Shown: one piece after another, positions 45,076 to 57,216 of the stretch
Layout: every line of letters starts with the position of its first letter
Position numbering within the stretch: position 1 is the stretch's first letter
Assembly: GCA_030848705.1 (NCBI GenBank)
Contig: CM061240.1
Coordinates: forward strand, 123,740,998 to 123,804,997
DNA length: 64,000 nucleotides
Reading direction: 5' to 3'
DNA from: Heracleum sosnowskyi
Taxonomy: Eukaryota; Streptophyta; Magnoliopsida; Apiales; Apiaceae
Translations under genes and position numbers: made by a program
The notes under the pieces: model-generated
What the model was told of the DNA's origin: nothing
The model's input: the letters and a program-made list of their open reading frames with translations, nothing else
The model's database searches: none

Positions 45076-45336
45076 TCAATTTTTGATTTTATTAACTAAT
45101 TCTAAGACTTCTTTCTTAATCGCCTCTTCACTGCAACCTTCTTCCTTGAGAAGTGCCTGAAGTTCTTCCTCTTGAATCTTCCATTTTGCTTCTTCCTGTG
45201 CTTGAGTGACTTGAGACTGTTCATTTTCCTTATGAAGCAAGTCTTCAAGTTCATCAAACAGGACTTCTACTTCTTTGCGACGGGGAGAATCACATGAGAC
45301 TTTAGGCCTGTACTCTATACCTACTTTGTTTTCCAT
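45076..45336 (-). CDS. E2 small acidic coiled-coil ORF (86 codons)
   Basis: Predicts exactly the same 86-residue protein as 1723-1983, intact from ATG to stop. Rich in Glu/Leu/Lys with likely helix. Function unknown. Confidence 0.55.
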   Translation of the reverse strand: MENKVGIEYRPKVSCDSPRRKEVEVLFDELEDLLHKENEQSQVTQAQEEAKWKIQEEELQALLKEEGCSEEAIKKEVLELVNKIKN

Positions 45337-45743
45337 GATTTACTTTAAAACTGAGAGCAGACTGGTGAAACCTAAGGTTAATTTATAGGCAAAACCGTCT
45401 AAGGATTAAAGTCTAATGGTCAACAGTTAGAGTACACATACAACTACCACAAAAGTAATTAATGGTCGTGTCCTCCTTTAATCCTACAGATTAATGCAAA
45501 AAGGTGTAAAAGTCCAATGGAACAGATATTTATCTCTCAAACTAAGCAAATACCCACATTAATGTCATACAGGGTCTAAAAGTATGAGACTGGCACAAAA
45601 TACAGACATGAATAGTCAAATCAAAACATGTTGTCACATAACAGACATAGACCAAGTAGACAGTAACTTCTCTTGACAGCAGGTTTGAAGGTGCTGTCAT
45701 GAGCTTCATTAAAGAAAATTGAAAATTTAGAAACCTTAGTAAA
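45337..45743 (-). other. E2 spacer between RNase H and the small ORF
   Basis: Counterpart of 1984-2390; non-coding, three GACAGTA/CTGTCA cores near 45645-45700. Confidence 0.4.
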
Positions 45744-46305
45744 TCAACATACCAGATTCAGCATTCCCAATTCACGTACCAACCTGTTGAAGGTTGCTTC
45801 ATCCAATGGCTTAGTGAAGATGTCAGCAAGTTGCTTGTCAGTTGGGACATAGATCAGCTTCACAGTTCCTTGTTCAACATGCTCTCTGATAAAGTGATGT
45901 TTTATATCAATGTGCTTTGACCTAGAGTGTTGAACTGGATTGTCTGAAATGGCTATGGCACTAGTATTGTCACAGTAAATAGGAATGTCTCTTAACACTA
46001 GACCATAATCCAGAAGTTGATTCTTCATCCATAGAATTTGTGCACAGCAACTGCCTGCAGCAATATATTCAACTTCTGCAGTTGAGGTAGAAACTGAATG
46101 CTGCTTCTTGCTAAACCATGAGACCAATCTTCCACCAAGAAATTGACAGCTTCCAGTAGTACTCTTTCTGTCAATCTTGCATCCAGCATAGTCTGAGTCT
46201 GAGTAGCCAATTAGATCAAATCCAGTTTTCTTAGGATACCAAAGGCCTAGGTTAGGAGTGCCTTTTAAGTATCTAAAGATTCTCTTGATGGCTACTAAGT
46301 GTGAC
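45744..46305 (-). pseudogene. E2 RNase H / Pol C-terminus
   Basis: As 2391-2952, with three residue changes: AEVEYIA for AEAEYIA, GTVKLI for GTMKLI and VRELGML for VSELGML. The AEVEYIA change alters a usually conserved motif. Cut from RT by F2. Confidence 0.9.
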
Positions 46306-47409
46306 TGTAAAGCATAATGTAACATAAAATGTAAAAGAGATAACTACAACTCAACAAAGGACAAGACATACAATAATATTAACAGAAGCACAGGAATCCA
46401 GAATCAAAGAAGAAAAGGTAAACTCAAAAAATAAAAATACGTTATGTATTCTTGAAGTCCGTAAACAGGTCACAGAAAGAAGTTCATGAAAATTTTCAAG
46501 CCTCAGTGACAGAAAAAGAAACAAGACTTTCAAGAGGACAGAAGTATGTGAATGACTTAGAGTCAGTACCACAGGATTCCAGTGATGAAGCAACCAGAAC
46601 GACAAGGGACGTATCAGCAGCATTGAATTGAAGACATAAAAGAAGAATTGATCAAGTGTTATTCATCTGTGAACCAGACCAGTTGCACTAGGTGACGGCA
46701 CTGAAAAGATCAAGTTGTTTTATCGTCTCAGAAGAAAGTGATACAGTCTATTACTTAAACACCCAGGAGCTCAGTGGAATCATTAATTGATAAAAGACAA
46801 GAAACAAGAATTCGATAGTTTTTCAATTAAGAAAACTATCGAATGGTATAATAATGATTCATTGAAAACCATGTTTACTTTAATTTGGTATTCGATAGTT
46901 TTAATTAAAAAACTATCGAATGGTAAATTAAAGTATTTCATTCGATGGTTTTTAATTAAGGAGCAGGTGAAAAGTATTCTTGTTTTACAGGTTGAAGTTG
47001 AAGATGGACGGCCAGGATTGATTCCTTCATTCCTAGTTCGATAGTTTTCAATTCAAGTCTACAATTAATACGAGAGAAGATAGTGTCTTCTTCAGTTAAG
47101 GCATTCTATACAGAGACATTACTACGAGAGAGAATTGAGCCGGAGAAATTATCAGAGAATTAATAGTGCTCAGAACTTGATCATTGTTTTGTATTTGTGT
47201 AACCTTAAACTCATTGAAGCTAATCTACGGATTAGAAATTGTAGCACCCCTCGAGGTTTATATTTATAAAAAGATATATTCCCCGAAACTTGATTTGGTT
47301 TGGTGTGTTTGATTTCGTTATAGAACTGAAAGATTAATCTGCGAACGAAATTGAATTATTTGTGAGTATCGTATTCAACCCCCCCTTCTACGATACTTTG
47401 GACCTAACA
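46306..47409 (+). repeat. F2 5' LTR
   Basis: 1104 bp, TGTAAAG...CTAACA. By eye only about two substitutions from the F1 5' LTR, against about 15 between the two LTRs of one F. Confidence 0.93.
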
Positions 47410-47411
47410 AT

Positions 47412-47423
47412 TGGTATCAAAGC
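47412..47423 (+). other. F2 primer-binding site
   Basis: TGGTATCAAAGC, as in F1; initiator tRNA-Met type. Confidence 0.85.
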
Positions 47424-47569
47424 TACTTGATTGACATACAAATCAGATCCGGTGAATGAGACCAAAATCAAACGTAGCGTGAAAATTCGAAGCAAATTTT
47501 TTAACTTTCCAAATTTTTCATTTAATTGGAATTTCTTGAATTTTAAACAATTTGAAATTTTCAGAAACC

Positions 47570-48892
47570 ATGAGTGCTCCAAAGACAACCGCTGGTATTA
47601 AAGTTCCCCCGTTTACTAGAGATGATTTCGGTTTGTGGAAGATGAAGATGCTGTTATTTATCAAGGCATCTAATCCGTTGTATATTGGCATATTAGAAAA
47701 CAGACTGTTTGTACCAATGAAACCAGTTGCTGAATCTACAGCTCCTGATGGTAGCAGGATTCCTTCAGGCACCCAACCTAAGGATATTAGTGAATTTACA
47801 GATTCTGACAAAGAACTGATTTGATTGGACACCGGTTTAATGTTGATATTGGCGGACTCCGCAGACAAGGAAATGAGCTATCAGTTGATGAATTGTACAA
47901 GCGGGAAACATATGTGAGATACCATTAACTTAATAATGGAAGGAACTGAAGACGTGCAGGAAAACAGATTAGACATCCTGACTTCTTAATACGAAGCGTT
48001 TAGGTCACTGCCAGGAGAAAGTATAACTCAGGTCTTTGAGAAATATACTAAGCTACTCAATGAATTGGCAATGAAAGGAAAGACCTATCCACTGAGAGAA
48101 TCAAACAGGAAGTTCATGATGACGCTGCCCCATCATGTAGAACACAAGTCATCATCCATTAGGGAAAGAATTGACTTCACAAAGATGTCATTAGAGATGA
48201 TCTATGGCAAGTTGAAGACCTATGAGATGGAACAGGAACAGAGAGTGATAATCTACGGATCAGGGATAGTGGAAAGCAAGCACAATGCACTTGTGAGATC
48301 AGCAGCACTTGTAGTGGATGAACAAACAATTTCTGAGATTCAGGTTCAAACCTCTAGAGTTGGAAAGGAGGTGATAATAGAAGCAGAGATGGATTCTGTG
48401 AATCTGGGTGTTGATGAAAGTGATTACTACACCCTAGAAGAGCTTGAGCAAATGGAAGACAAAACCATGGCGTACTTAGCTGCAAAGTTTAGTCATATTC
48501 GTTTCAAGAGAAACCCTAAGTATAAGTTCAAGGGCTCAACCAACAGATTCCAGAAGAGCAATTATACACCTAGTGCAGGCTTTAAGGGAGGCTACAAGAC
48601 TGGCATGATTGATAGAAGCAAATCAAGATGCTACAACTGCAATGAGTTAGGGCATTTCACCATTGAATGTCGGAAGCCTCGTCAAGCAAGAGACATGAAA
48701 GATGTCTATGGAAAGAAAGACTCATATGAGGATTTGAAGAAGGAGAATGCCAAGCTTAAACAACAACTGGAGGCATTTTCTGGAAAGCAGAAAGGGAAAG
48801 CTTATATAGCAGAGGGAAAGCACTGGGATGATACTGATTCGGATGAAGAGGAGGAATATGTAAATGTTGCTATAATGGCTGACTCTTCATAG
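47570..48892 (+). pseudogene. gag: F2 gag
   Basis: ATG at 47570 (MSAPKTTAGIKVPPF) directly after the leader. In-frame stops correspond to those of F1 (TGA at 47822-47824, two more before 48065, TAG at 48890-48892). The zinc knuckle CYNCNELGHFTIEC is intact. Since the stops are shared, F was already unable to make full Gag before the duplication. Confidence 0.85.
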
Positions 48893-49963
48893 GAATCACC
48901 ACAATCATCTCAGGTACCTATCTTAACTACAATTGATATGTCTAACTCTGAGTACAAGAAAACTGTGCAAGATCTTAGTGTAGAATTGTTTAATGTACAC
49001 ACAAGCATGCTGGCATCAGAAATGGAAAATGCTAAACTAGTTCTTAAGATTAAAAAGCTAGAATCTAAAAATGAAGAACTAGAGCTTGTAGTTGTAACAT
49101 TAGAAGATCTTAAGCAAAAGAATGAGTACTTAGAGAACAAGGTCAAGTGTAATGATGAGATAGAGACTATCCTCAGGAAGCAGATTTCAGATTTAGATTT
49201 GAAGCTGAATGCTTTTAAGAATTCCGCCCTGATTGCTAAGGAATTAATAGATACTCAGACCCAGGGTAATAAAACTGCTATAGGACTTGACTATTCCAAA
49301 AAGGCTGGGAAAAAGATCTTGGAATTCCCTGTGACATCTTCTGTTGTCAAGAAGGATATTCCACACATTCTTAAGAATGTGGACAGTCTAGTCTTTGGCA
49401 GGCCCTTCTCAGAACCTTTTCATGAGGATGATCTTTACACAGCACAAGAATTTCTTGAGGAGGATTTATTGAAGGAAAAAGAGGTAAAGACTAAGTTGCC
49501 TAGGAGATCAGTAAAAACTGTTATACCTAAAACTGAAGTAGGTAACTTAGTTAGTAATGTTAAAAAGAACAGGAATGGGAAAAAGAAGATTGCTAATCAG
49601 GAAGTTGTTCCATTTTCTCCCATTGCATCTAGGAAGTTGTGCACTATCTATAATTCTGTTGGACACCTTACACATGCATGTAAAAAGGTTAAAGTAGAAA
49701 CTTCTAATACTTTTGAAATGCATAACATGTCTGACATGCTTGATCTTCATGAACCCTGTGGAAAGAAAGAGTGTTTGCTATGTAAGTACAACATCATGCA
49801 TGCTTATTTGAAGTTGATGAATGATAATAACAACAGCACTGATAATGTTAAATCCACAGATACTATGAATATCAAACAGGGTAAGACTAAATTGAATGTT
49901 ACTCATGTTAAATCATCTAAACCTTCAGGACCCAAACAATTTTGGGTACCAAAGTCCGCTTAA
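48893..49963 (+). pseudogene. F2 gag C-terminal / linker region
   Basis: As 5539-6609: probable coiled coil, degenerate knuckle CTIYNSVGHLTHAC, Cys cluster. Two residue changes from F1 (RRSVK for RRLVK, DMLDL for DMPDL). Confidence 0.7.
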
Positions 49964-50347
49964 TCAATCTGTGATTACAGGGTAAGGTTAAAAACTCAAA
50001 GGTCGTGTGGATTCTGGATAGTGGCTGTTCTAGACACATGACAGGTGAAGAGTCCCTGCTTACAGAGGTGGTTAAGAAGACCGGCCCGATTGTAACCTTT
50101 GGAGATGACAGCAAAGGATTCACTACGGGATATGGTAAATTGAAAGCTGGAAATGTCATCATTGAAAACATCTCTCTTGTTGAAGGATTAAAGCACAATC
50201 TTCTAAATATCAGTCAGTTCTGTGATAAAGGCTACAATGTAGATTTCAGAAAGGACAAGTGCTTGATCACCAACAGGAAGGATGAGAAGCTTACTCTACT
50301 GGGAGTGAGAAAAGGAAACTTGTTTATAGCTGACTTAAGTTCTACCA
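49964..50347 (+). pseudogene. F2 protease segment in a shifted frame
   Basis: VWILDSGCSRHMTG, in the same out-of-phase frame as in F1, returning to the gag/pol frame near 50348. One Val/Leu change (ISLVEGL). Confidence 0.75.
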
Positions 50348-51769
50348 GTGAAGGAGAAGTTACATTTCTATGCAAAGGCATCTTCAGAACAAAGTTGGCT
50401 ATGGCACAAGAAGCTCTCACATCTGAACTTCAAAACTATGAACTCTTTGGTAAAGAGAGAGTTAGTGAGAGGGTTGCCCCTGATGGAATTCAATCAGGAG
50501 GGACTATGTGAAGCATGTGAAAAGGGGAAGTCGAATAAAGCATCACATGGGAGCAAAGGAATGCCAAGCATTACTGAACCATTACAGCTGATTCATATGG
50601 ATTTATTTGGTCCAGTCAATGTCATGTCACTTTCAAGAAAAAGATATGCATTGGTGATGGTGGATGACTACTCCAAGTACACGTGGGTGTTGTTCATACA
50701 ATCAAAGGATGAAGCAACACAACTAATCATTGATCACATCAAGAAGATAGAAGTGGAAGTTAAGCTACCTGTGCGGACAATCAGATCAGACAATGGAATT
50801 GAATTCAAGAATGCAGTTCTTAATGATTTCTACTCAGAGAAAGGAATATCAAGACAGTATTCAGCACCAAGAACTCCTCAACAGAATGGAGTAGTGGAAA
50901 GGAAGAACAGGACCTTGGTTGAAGCAGCAAGGACCATGTTGAGTGAATCAAAACTTCCCACTTACTTTTGGGCTGAAGCAGTGAATACAGCTTGCTACAC
51001 TCAGAATCGTACCCTGATCAACAAAGAAAATGAAAAGACTCCGTATGAGTTAATGGCCAACAAGAAGCCAACACTGAAGTACTTTCATGGGTTTGGTGCA
51101 AAGTTTTTTGTACTTAAAGATGGAGAACATCTTGGAAAGTTTGATGCCAAAGCAGATGAAGGCATTTTTCTGGGCTATTCTCTGGAATCTAAGGCTTTCA
51201 GGGTATATGTGATTGAAGATAAGAAGGTGTTGGAAAGCTTTAATGTAACATTTGACGACACCAAAAGACCAGGCCTGCAAACTGGAGAGAACTCTGAATC
51301 CTTGGTATTTGAAAATCTATCAGGAGATCTCTCTGACAATGAAGAAGTACCTGAAGTTGTTACAGTTATTAATAATAATGATAATGATTCTGGACAAAGT
51401 GGTGACCAAAGTGGAGATCCTCAAAATTCTACAGGATCCACTAGTCAGTCTACAGAATCATCAGATCAAACCGTCAACAACTCAGGGGGAGCAGGAGAAG
51501 GATCAACTAGTCACACTCCACAACATCTAGAACAAGGAGAATCATCAAGATCGCATCTGCCAAGACAAAGGGTATGGAATAGAGATCATCCCTTTCACTT
51601 GATCATTGGTGATCCGGACACAGGAGTGAGAACTAGGAGAACATCACAAAATGAATGTCACTATTCTGGGTTTCTTTCAGAAACAGAACCAAAGAAAGTT
51701 GAAGATGCTCTAGATGATCCAGATTGGGTAATTGCTATGCAAGAAGAACTCAATCAGTTTGAAAGGTAG
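50348..51769 (+). pseudogene. F2 integrase and start of RT
   Basis: All HHCC and DDE landmarks as in F1. Differences: HGFGAKF for HVFGAKC, EDKKV for EDNKV, QSGDQ for QSCDQ. Ends at the shared TAG (51767-51769). Confidence 0.88.
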
Positions 51770-53215
51770 AAAGTTTGGAAGCTGGTACCCAGGCCTAAGG
51801 GAAAATCTGTTATTGGAACAAGATGGGTATTCAGAAATAAGTTGGACGAAGATGGCATTGTAACGAGAAACAAAGCCAGACTGGTTGCTAAAGGTTACTC
51901 TCAAGAAGAGGGTATAGATTATGATGAAACCTATGCACCAGTAGCAAGACTTGAGGCCATCAGAATGTTTCTGGCATTCGCAGCACATTCCAATTACAAG
52001 GTATATCAAATGGATGTGAAGAGTGCTTTTCTGAACGGGGAGTTAGAAGAAGAAGTGTATGTGGAACAACCTCCAGGTTTTGAGGATTCAAAACTGGTAG
52101 ACTTTGTGTACTTTCTATTCAAAGCTCTCTATGGACTCAAACAAGCTCCGAGGACATGGTATGACACTCTCTCTGAATTCTTACTTGAAAATGATTTTAC
52201 AAGAGGTGTTGTAGACAAAACTCTCTTTGTCAAAAAGCATAAAAATGATTTGATATTGGTGCAAGTATATGTTGATGACATAATATTTGGTTCTACTAAT
52301 GATGATCTATGCAAGAGATTTGCTAAGTTAATGCAGAGTCGTTATGAAATGAGCATGATGGGTGAATTGTCATTCTTTCTTGGACTGCAAGTATACCAAA
52401 AACAAGATGGTATATTCATTTGTCAGTCCAAGTACATCAAGGATCTTCTTAAGAAGTATCAAATGGAAGACTCATCTACAGCAAAGACTCCTATGCCAAC
52501 TGCCACTAAGCTTGATAAGGATGAAACTGGTAAGAAGGTTGACATCACAGGCTACAGAGGTATGATAGGCTCATTACTTTATCTCACTGCAAGTAGACCA
52601 GATATAATGTTTGCAACATGCTTGTGTGCTAGGTTTCAGTCTGATCCTAAAGAATCTCATCTAATAGCTGTTAAGCGAATATTTAGATATCTTAAGGGGA
52701 CCCCAAATCTTGGAATTTGGTACCCTAAAGATACATGATTTGATCTTATTGGATATACAGACTCTGATTTTGCAGGTTGTAAGATTGATCGGAAGAGTAC
52801 TTCAGGAAGCTGTCAGTTTCTTGGAAGAAGATTGGTTTCCTAGTATAGCAAGAAGCAGCATTCAGTGTCCACATCAACAGCTGAGGCTGAATACATTGCT
52901 GCTGGTAGCTGCTGTGCTCAGATCTTGTGGATGAGAAACCAACTCCGTGACTATGGACTTTTGTTGACAAAGATTCCAATCTTTTGTGACAACACAAGTG
53001 CCATAGCAATCTCTAACAATCCAGTGCAACACTCGAGGACGAAGCACATCGACATCAGGTATCATTTTATCCGAGAGCATGTCATGAATAGAACTGTGGA
53101 GTTACATTTTGTACCCACAGAGGATCAAATTGCAGACATCTTTACTAAACCGCTTGATGAATCCACTTTCAATAAGCTGGTTGGTGAACTTGGGATGTTA
53201 AATCTTTCTAATTGA
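51770..53215 (+). pseudogene. F2 reverse transcriptase and RNase H
   Basis: YVDDIIFGS and RNase H motifs intact; same TGA (52736-52738) and TAG (about 52841) as F1. The 298-codon RT stretch has no residue change from F1. One RNase H change (MNRTVEL for MNGTVEL). Confidence 0.9.
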
Positions 53216-54609
53216 TTTTGATTAGAAGTCAGTAACTGCAGAGAGTCCTAGTGAATACATGAGTTTAAGAATTGCAATATCCTTAGGACTCGTGAATTTA
53301 TTTTCTGGAGCAATTCTCGTAGTTAGGATTATTGTACTAATTTTATGTCATAATTATGGATGATATATCTTCTGGCATTTAATTGGTTATTAATTCTAAA
53401 ATTATTTAAGTGCTAATATTTGTTCTAAATATTCAAGCATTTATTTAATTTGAATGAATTTACTTTGTTTTTAACATTGTAGATTAATGCAGCATAATTT
53501 ATTGGATGTTAATTGATTAATATCATTTGATGATATTTAGTTGATTTTATTCTAAGAAAATTGTGAATTTTCTGTTAACAATTGATTTTGGTGAATTTTA
53601 AAAGATTTATTCAAAATAAAGCTTGACAGAAAATAAAAAGTCTGAATTTTAAAATAGAACATGTTTTAAAATTTGGACAGAAGCAAAAAACCATCGAATT
53701 TAGGAAATTCGATAGTTTTTCAAGTACATTGATAAATCTATCGAAAATTAATTTCGATAGTTTTTGAAAAGGAAAGAAAAAAACTATCGAAAACAATTCT
53801 CGATAGTTTTTTTGAATTTGAATTGCAAAAGTATCGAAAGGAATTCACTTAATTTTAATATATGAATTCTCGATAGTTTTTGTATATACCTCGATAGATT
53901 TTTATTAAAAGAAGAAACCTTCGATAGTTTTTCTTATTAGGTCGGTTTAAATTCCATTATTTAAACTATTCGATAGTTTTTCAAAAACCATCGAACTGTT
54001 TTTGACCTATATGCCCCTAGGATAAAACTATCGATAGTACTAATGAAATCCATCGAGCATGTATTGACAATTTTGCCCCTGACTTTCAAAAAGTATTTAA
54101 ATGGCACTTGGCTGTTTCTCTTCTCATTTTTCTAAGATCTAAGAAAAGCTATAGCCGGTTAAAATACTTACAAGAATACACACGACATCAAGAACACTTT
54201 CGATAGAATTCTTCTGTTTTAACAGAGAAAGCTTGAAAAAGTTACAGTCTTTCATTATTAAGTTTTTTTTTGACCGTGAAAGACTTGATTATTTTAAGTT
54301 CTGTAATATATTAAGGAAGAATCCATCGAACTAAGCTTTTGAATTATAGAACTCAAACTTGAACTTTATCAACCTGTTTTCAGTAATTTTCTTTAGAAGT
54401 TAATTGTTAATCAATTGATTTCTTTGCAAAATTGTGATTATTTGGAGTTTCATATTTAGGGTTCTTGGTTAAAAGTAGTTCGAGGTTGTGTTTTAAAGTT
54501 TTAAAAGGGGTTATTTTGTTTCAAGTTTAATTAATTATTTATAATTAATTAAATCTAAGTAAAGACTAGTTTTGGTTTAATACTTAATTTTCTGGAAATT
54601 TGAAACATA
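53216..54609 (+). promoter_or_regulatory. F2 spacer with TCGATAGTTTTT array
   Basis: Counterpart of 9862-11255, same motif copies at about 53692-54055 and TATTTAAAT at about 54094-54102. Confidence 0.6.
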
Positions 54610-57216
54610 ATGGCTGGAGAATTTATTATTACTAAGACTAATCATGTCTCGTTTCAAAACTTGCAAACCATTACGAATCCTCAAATTCGTGCATGGGCAG
54701 AGTTTTTGAACACACGTTCGTTAGTGGCATACGCTGTGAGTACTCCCGCAGTCCTTTGTATTGATCAATTGACTGTGTTGTACACATCCGCCACGGACAC
54801 AAGTGAGAATAATGTCAGGTCTTTCAGTTTTGTTGTGCCAGGGGGCAGAACAATAAGGGTGACGGAACATGATTTTAATAGAGTTTTACATTTTCCAACA
54901 GAAAACCTTGTTCCTGATCCCACAACTGAAGAAATACATGCTTTCTTCACTCTCATTAGAAGTCAACAACCTAACTTCTTTGTGGGGGAGTTTCTGAAGC
55001 ATTACTTGCCAAAGCCATGGAACTTTTTCTTTCATACCCTAATTCATGTTTTTACAGCCAAGCTAACAAATCTGCATGGTATTCCCTTATTCCTTCAAAA
55101 GATAGGGTTTGCCATTGCAAACAATAGGCGTATTAACATAGGAAGGATATTGATTAATCAAGTAATTGTGTGCATGGGACCACTGGATGAAAGAACGGGC
55201 ATAGATGAAGATGTGCTTTGTTTCTATCCTAGGTTCCTACAGCTAATTCTCAATGATGTCTTAACAGATAATGAACGAGCAGGTTTTGAAGACGAGGACA
55301 CACATGAGTGTATGAAGATGAAGAGCAATGCCATAACCGCTCTGATAAGGAAGAACAACTATCTTCCAGGGGTACCCACTGTTCTCACAGAATATCTAAG
55401 AACGGTGCCCCTACCACTTCTACCCCCAGGGGAACAGGTAAATGAAGGTAACATTCCTCAACCTGAACCTGAAATTGGTCCTGAACCAATGGATGTTGAT
55501 CCAGAGCCCTCAGTGGCCATTCTAGACCAGGAGGTTGCAAACCCACAACCTCTAACCACGGTCGAAGAGCCTTTGGAAGAGCCAAATGAAACCACAAACG
55601 AACCTCCTTCCCCTACTATACCCAGTATACAGACATCCCTGAGTGTAGAGGGAGATAGTGCCTTAGCAGCACCACATAAGGAGTTACACCCTTCAACAGC
55701 AGCTCTGCCTACCTCTAAAAGGAGAAGAACAGAAACCGAGGCAACTGTTGATACTTCATTTCTCTCATCCAAAGCGCCCTTTATTGATTTTTCTGATGCT
55801 GATTGGGATACGCTAACGAAAGCTATATCTGAACCAATAGCTCAATCAAGTAAGGAAGAATTGACGGAAGCAACTGGTGTTCCGACCATATTACGGTCAG
55901 GTTCACTGGTTGAAGGTTCTAAGAACCAAGAGTCTTCACAGACGTCGAGAGAAGGCTTTGACCTAAATGCACAATCTAAAGGGTCATTGTCTACCTCCCC
56001 AGATGGAACATATCTGGATCCTGCGGGTAAAGGGTCTGACGTAGGTGCAGATCGGCAACTCGGTGACAATGAATCAATTACTATTGAGGAGTCAACTGAG
56101 GTAAAGTCTTCACAGATCCTGCTGTTAAAAGAGCCTGTTTCTAACCCCCTAGAGATTCAAACTCTAGATCCTTTAAAGGATACATCATCCACGGATGATC
56201 AACAACTTGGTTTAACCAAGGACGGGGACTTGCGAAGCCCCATTGCACCACCGGTGACCTCCTTAAGGATGGCTACGGTGTTTTCTTCTGCAGGTACAAT
56301 CAGCACAAAGGATTTGAGTGAAACACAAACACTTACACCTGGCCTGAGTGGGAAAGGAAAAATGATTCAAACACCGACAGAAACGTTGAGTGTACACCCA
56401 GAGCCAAATGTGAGGAGTGACACCCTAACCCTACCTAATATTGATGATTTGCTGTTACCAACAGAAAGAGAGCTACAAGTTCAATCTTCCCTCAAGGAGA
56501 TGACAGTTCGAGACAAAGAAGGAAATCCACTATTCAAGGTTCCACTGCGACCTTCCTTTGACCAAGGGATCTCCTCCAGTCAAGCCAATGTTTCTTTAAA
56601 GACTATTCAAGAGAAAGTTGACTTGGCTGCAGCTGATTCCAGAAGAACATTCAGGGTCATTGGCAGTGCATCTGGCACTATAACAGGTACGAAGCAGGCA
56701 GTGGACTCCTTAAAGAAGGAAGCTATGGAAGAACTAGTCGAATTGAGGATGGACGTCAGGGAACTTAAGGATGGATTCATGAATGAAGTAACTGCTCTGT
56801 CACAGGGACATGAAGCTTTGAGAGAAGACGTTCTGGTTATCCGGGATGGTCAAGCGCGGGTAAAAGATACAATGAATACCCTTTCAAGAGTGGAGTCTAA
56901 GCTGAACAGGAGGCTGAATCACATGGAAAAGACTACCAACTCAAGATTGGATGACATTGACCTGTCGCTAGCTTCTATGAATGAGATGAATAAGCAGATT
57001 ATGGAATTTTTGGAGAATCAAGGTGACGGAGTACAGTCTATATGGAGTATGCTGAAGCAACAACAATCTGGACAACCTGGTCCTTCCAATCAGCAACCTG
57101 ATCCTTCTACTACCTTTTATGCTGAGGATGCTTTTATCGAGGATTCCTCAACTAAGGGGGAGAAAGTTGGAGAGGGGGAGCAAGCTAAGGAAGCTAAGGA
57201 TGGATGGAGAGTTTAG
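54610..57216 (+). CDS. F2 second ORF, 868 codons, intact to a shared TAG
   Basis: The best preserved copy of this protein. Residues 1-275: domain shared with E. About 280-660: Pro/Glu/Thr/Ser-rich, with basic cluster TSKRRRTETE. About 700-825: coiled coil (LVELRMDVRELKDGF, NTLSRVESKLNRRLNHMEK). End: STKGEKVGEGEQ. Lacks signal peptide, membrane span or enzyme motif. Stops at TAG 57214-57216, with the same frame continuing to 58395. A nuclear, oligomeric accessory protein is one possibility, based only on these composition features. Confidence 0.75.
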   Translation: MAGEFIITKTNHVSFQNLQTITNPQIRAWAEFLNTRSLVAYAVSTPAVLCIDQLTVLYTSATDTSENNVRSFSFVVPGGRTIRVTEHDFNRVLHFPTENLVPDPTTEEIHAFFTLIRSQQPNFFVGEFLKHYLPKPWNFFFHTLIHVFTAKLTNLHGIPLFLQKIGFAIANNRRINIGRILINQVIVCMGPLDERTGIDEDVLCFYPRFLQLILNDVLTDNERAGFEDEDTHECMKMKSNAITALIRKNNYLPGVPTVLTEYLRTVPLPLLPPGEQVNEGNIPQPEPEIGPEPMDVDPEPSVAILDQEVANPQPLTTVEEPLEEPNETTNEPPSPTIPSIQTSLSVEGDSALAAPHKELHPSTAALPTSKRRRTETEATVDTSFLSSKAPFIDFSDADWDTLTKAISEPIAQSSKEELTEATGVPTILRSGSLVEGSKNQESSQTSREGFDLNAQSKGSLSTSPDGTYLDPAGKGSDVGADRQLGDNESITIEESTEVKSSQILLLKEPVSNPLEIQTLDPLKDTSSTDDQQLGLTKDGDLRSPIAPPVTSLRMATVFSSAGTISTKDLSETQTLTPGLSGKGKMIQTPTETLSVHPEPNVRSDTLTLPNIDDLLLPTERELQVQSSLKEMTVRDKEGNPLFKVPLRPSFDQGISSSQANVSLKTIQEKVDLAAADSRRTFRVIGSASGTITGTKQAVDSLKKEAMEELVELRMDVRELKDGFMNEVTALSQGHEALREDVLVIRDGQARVKDTMNTLSRVESKLNRRLNHMEKTTNSRLDDIDLSLASMNEMNKQIMEFLENQGDGVQSIWSMLKQQQSGQPGPSNQQPDPSTTFYAEDAFIEDSSTKGEKVGEGEQAKEAKDGWRV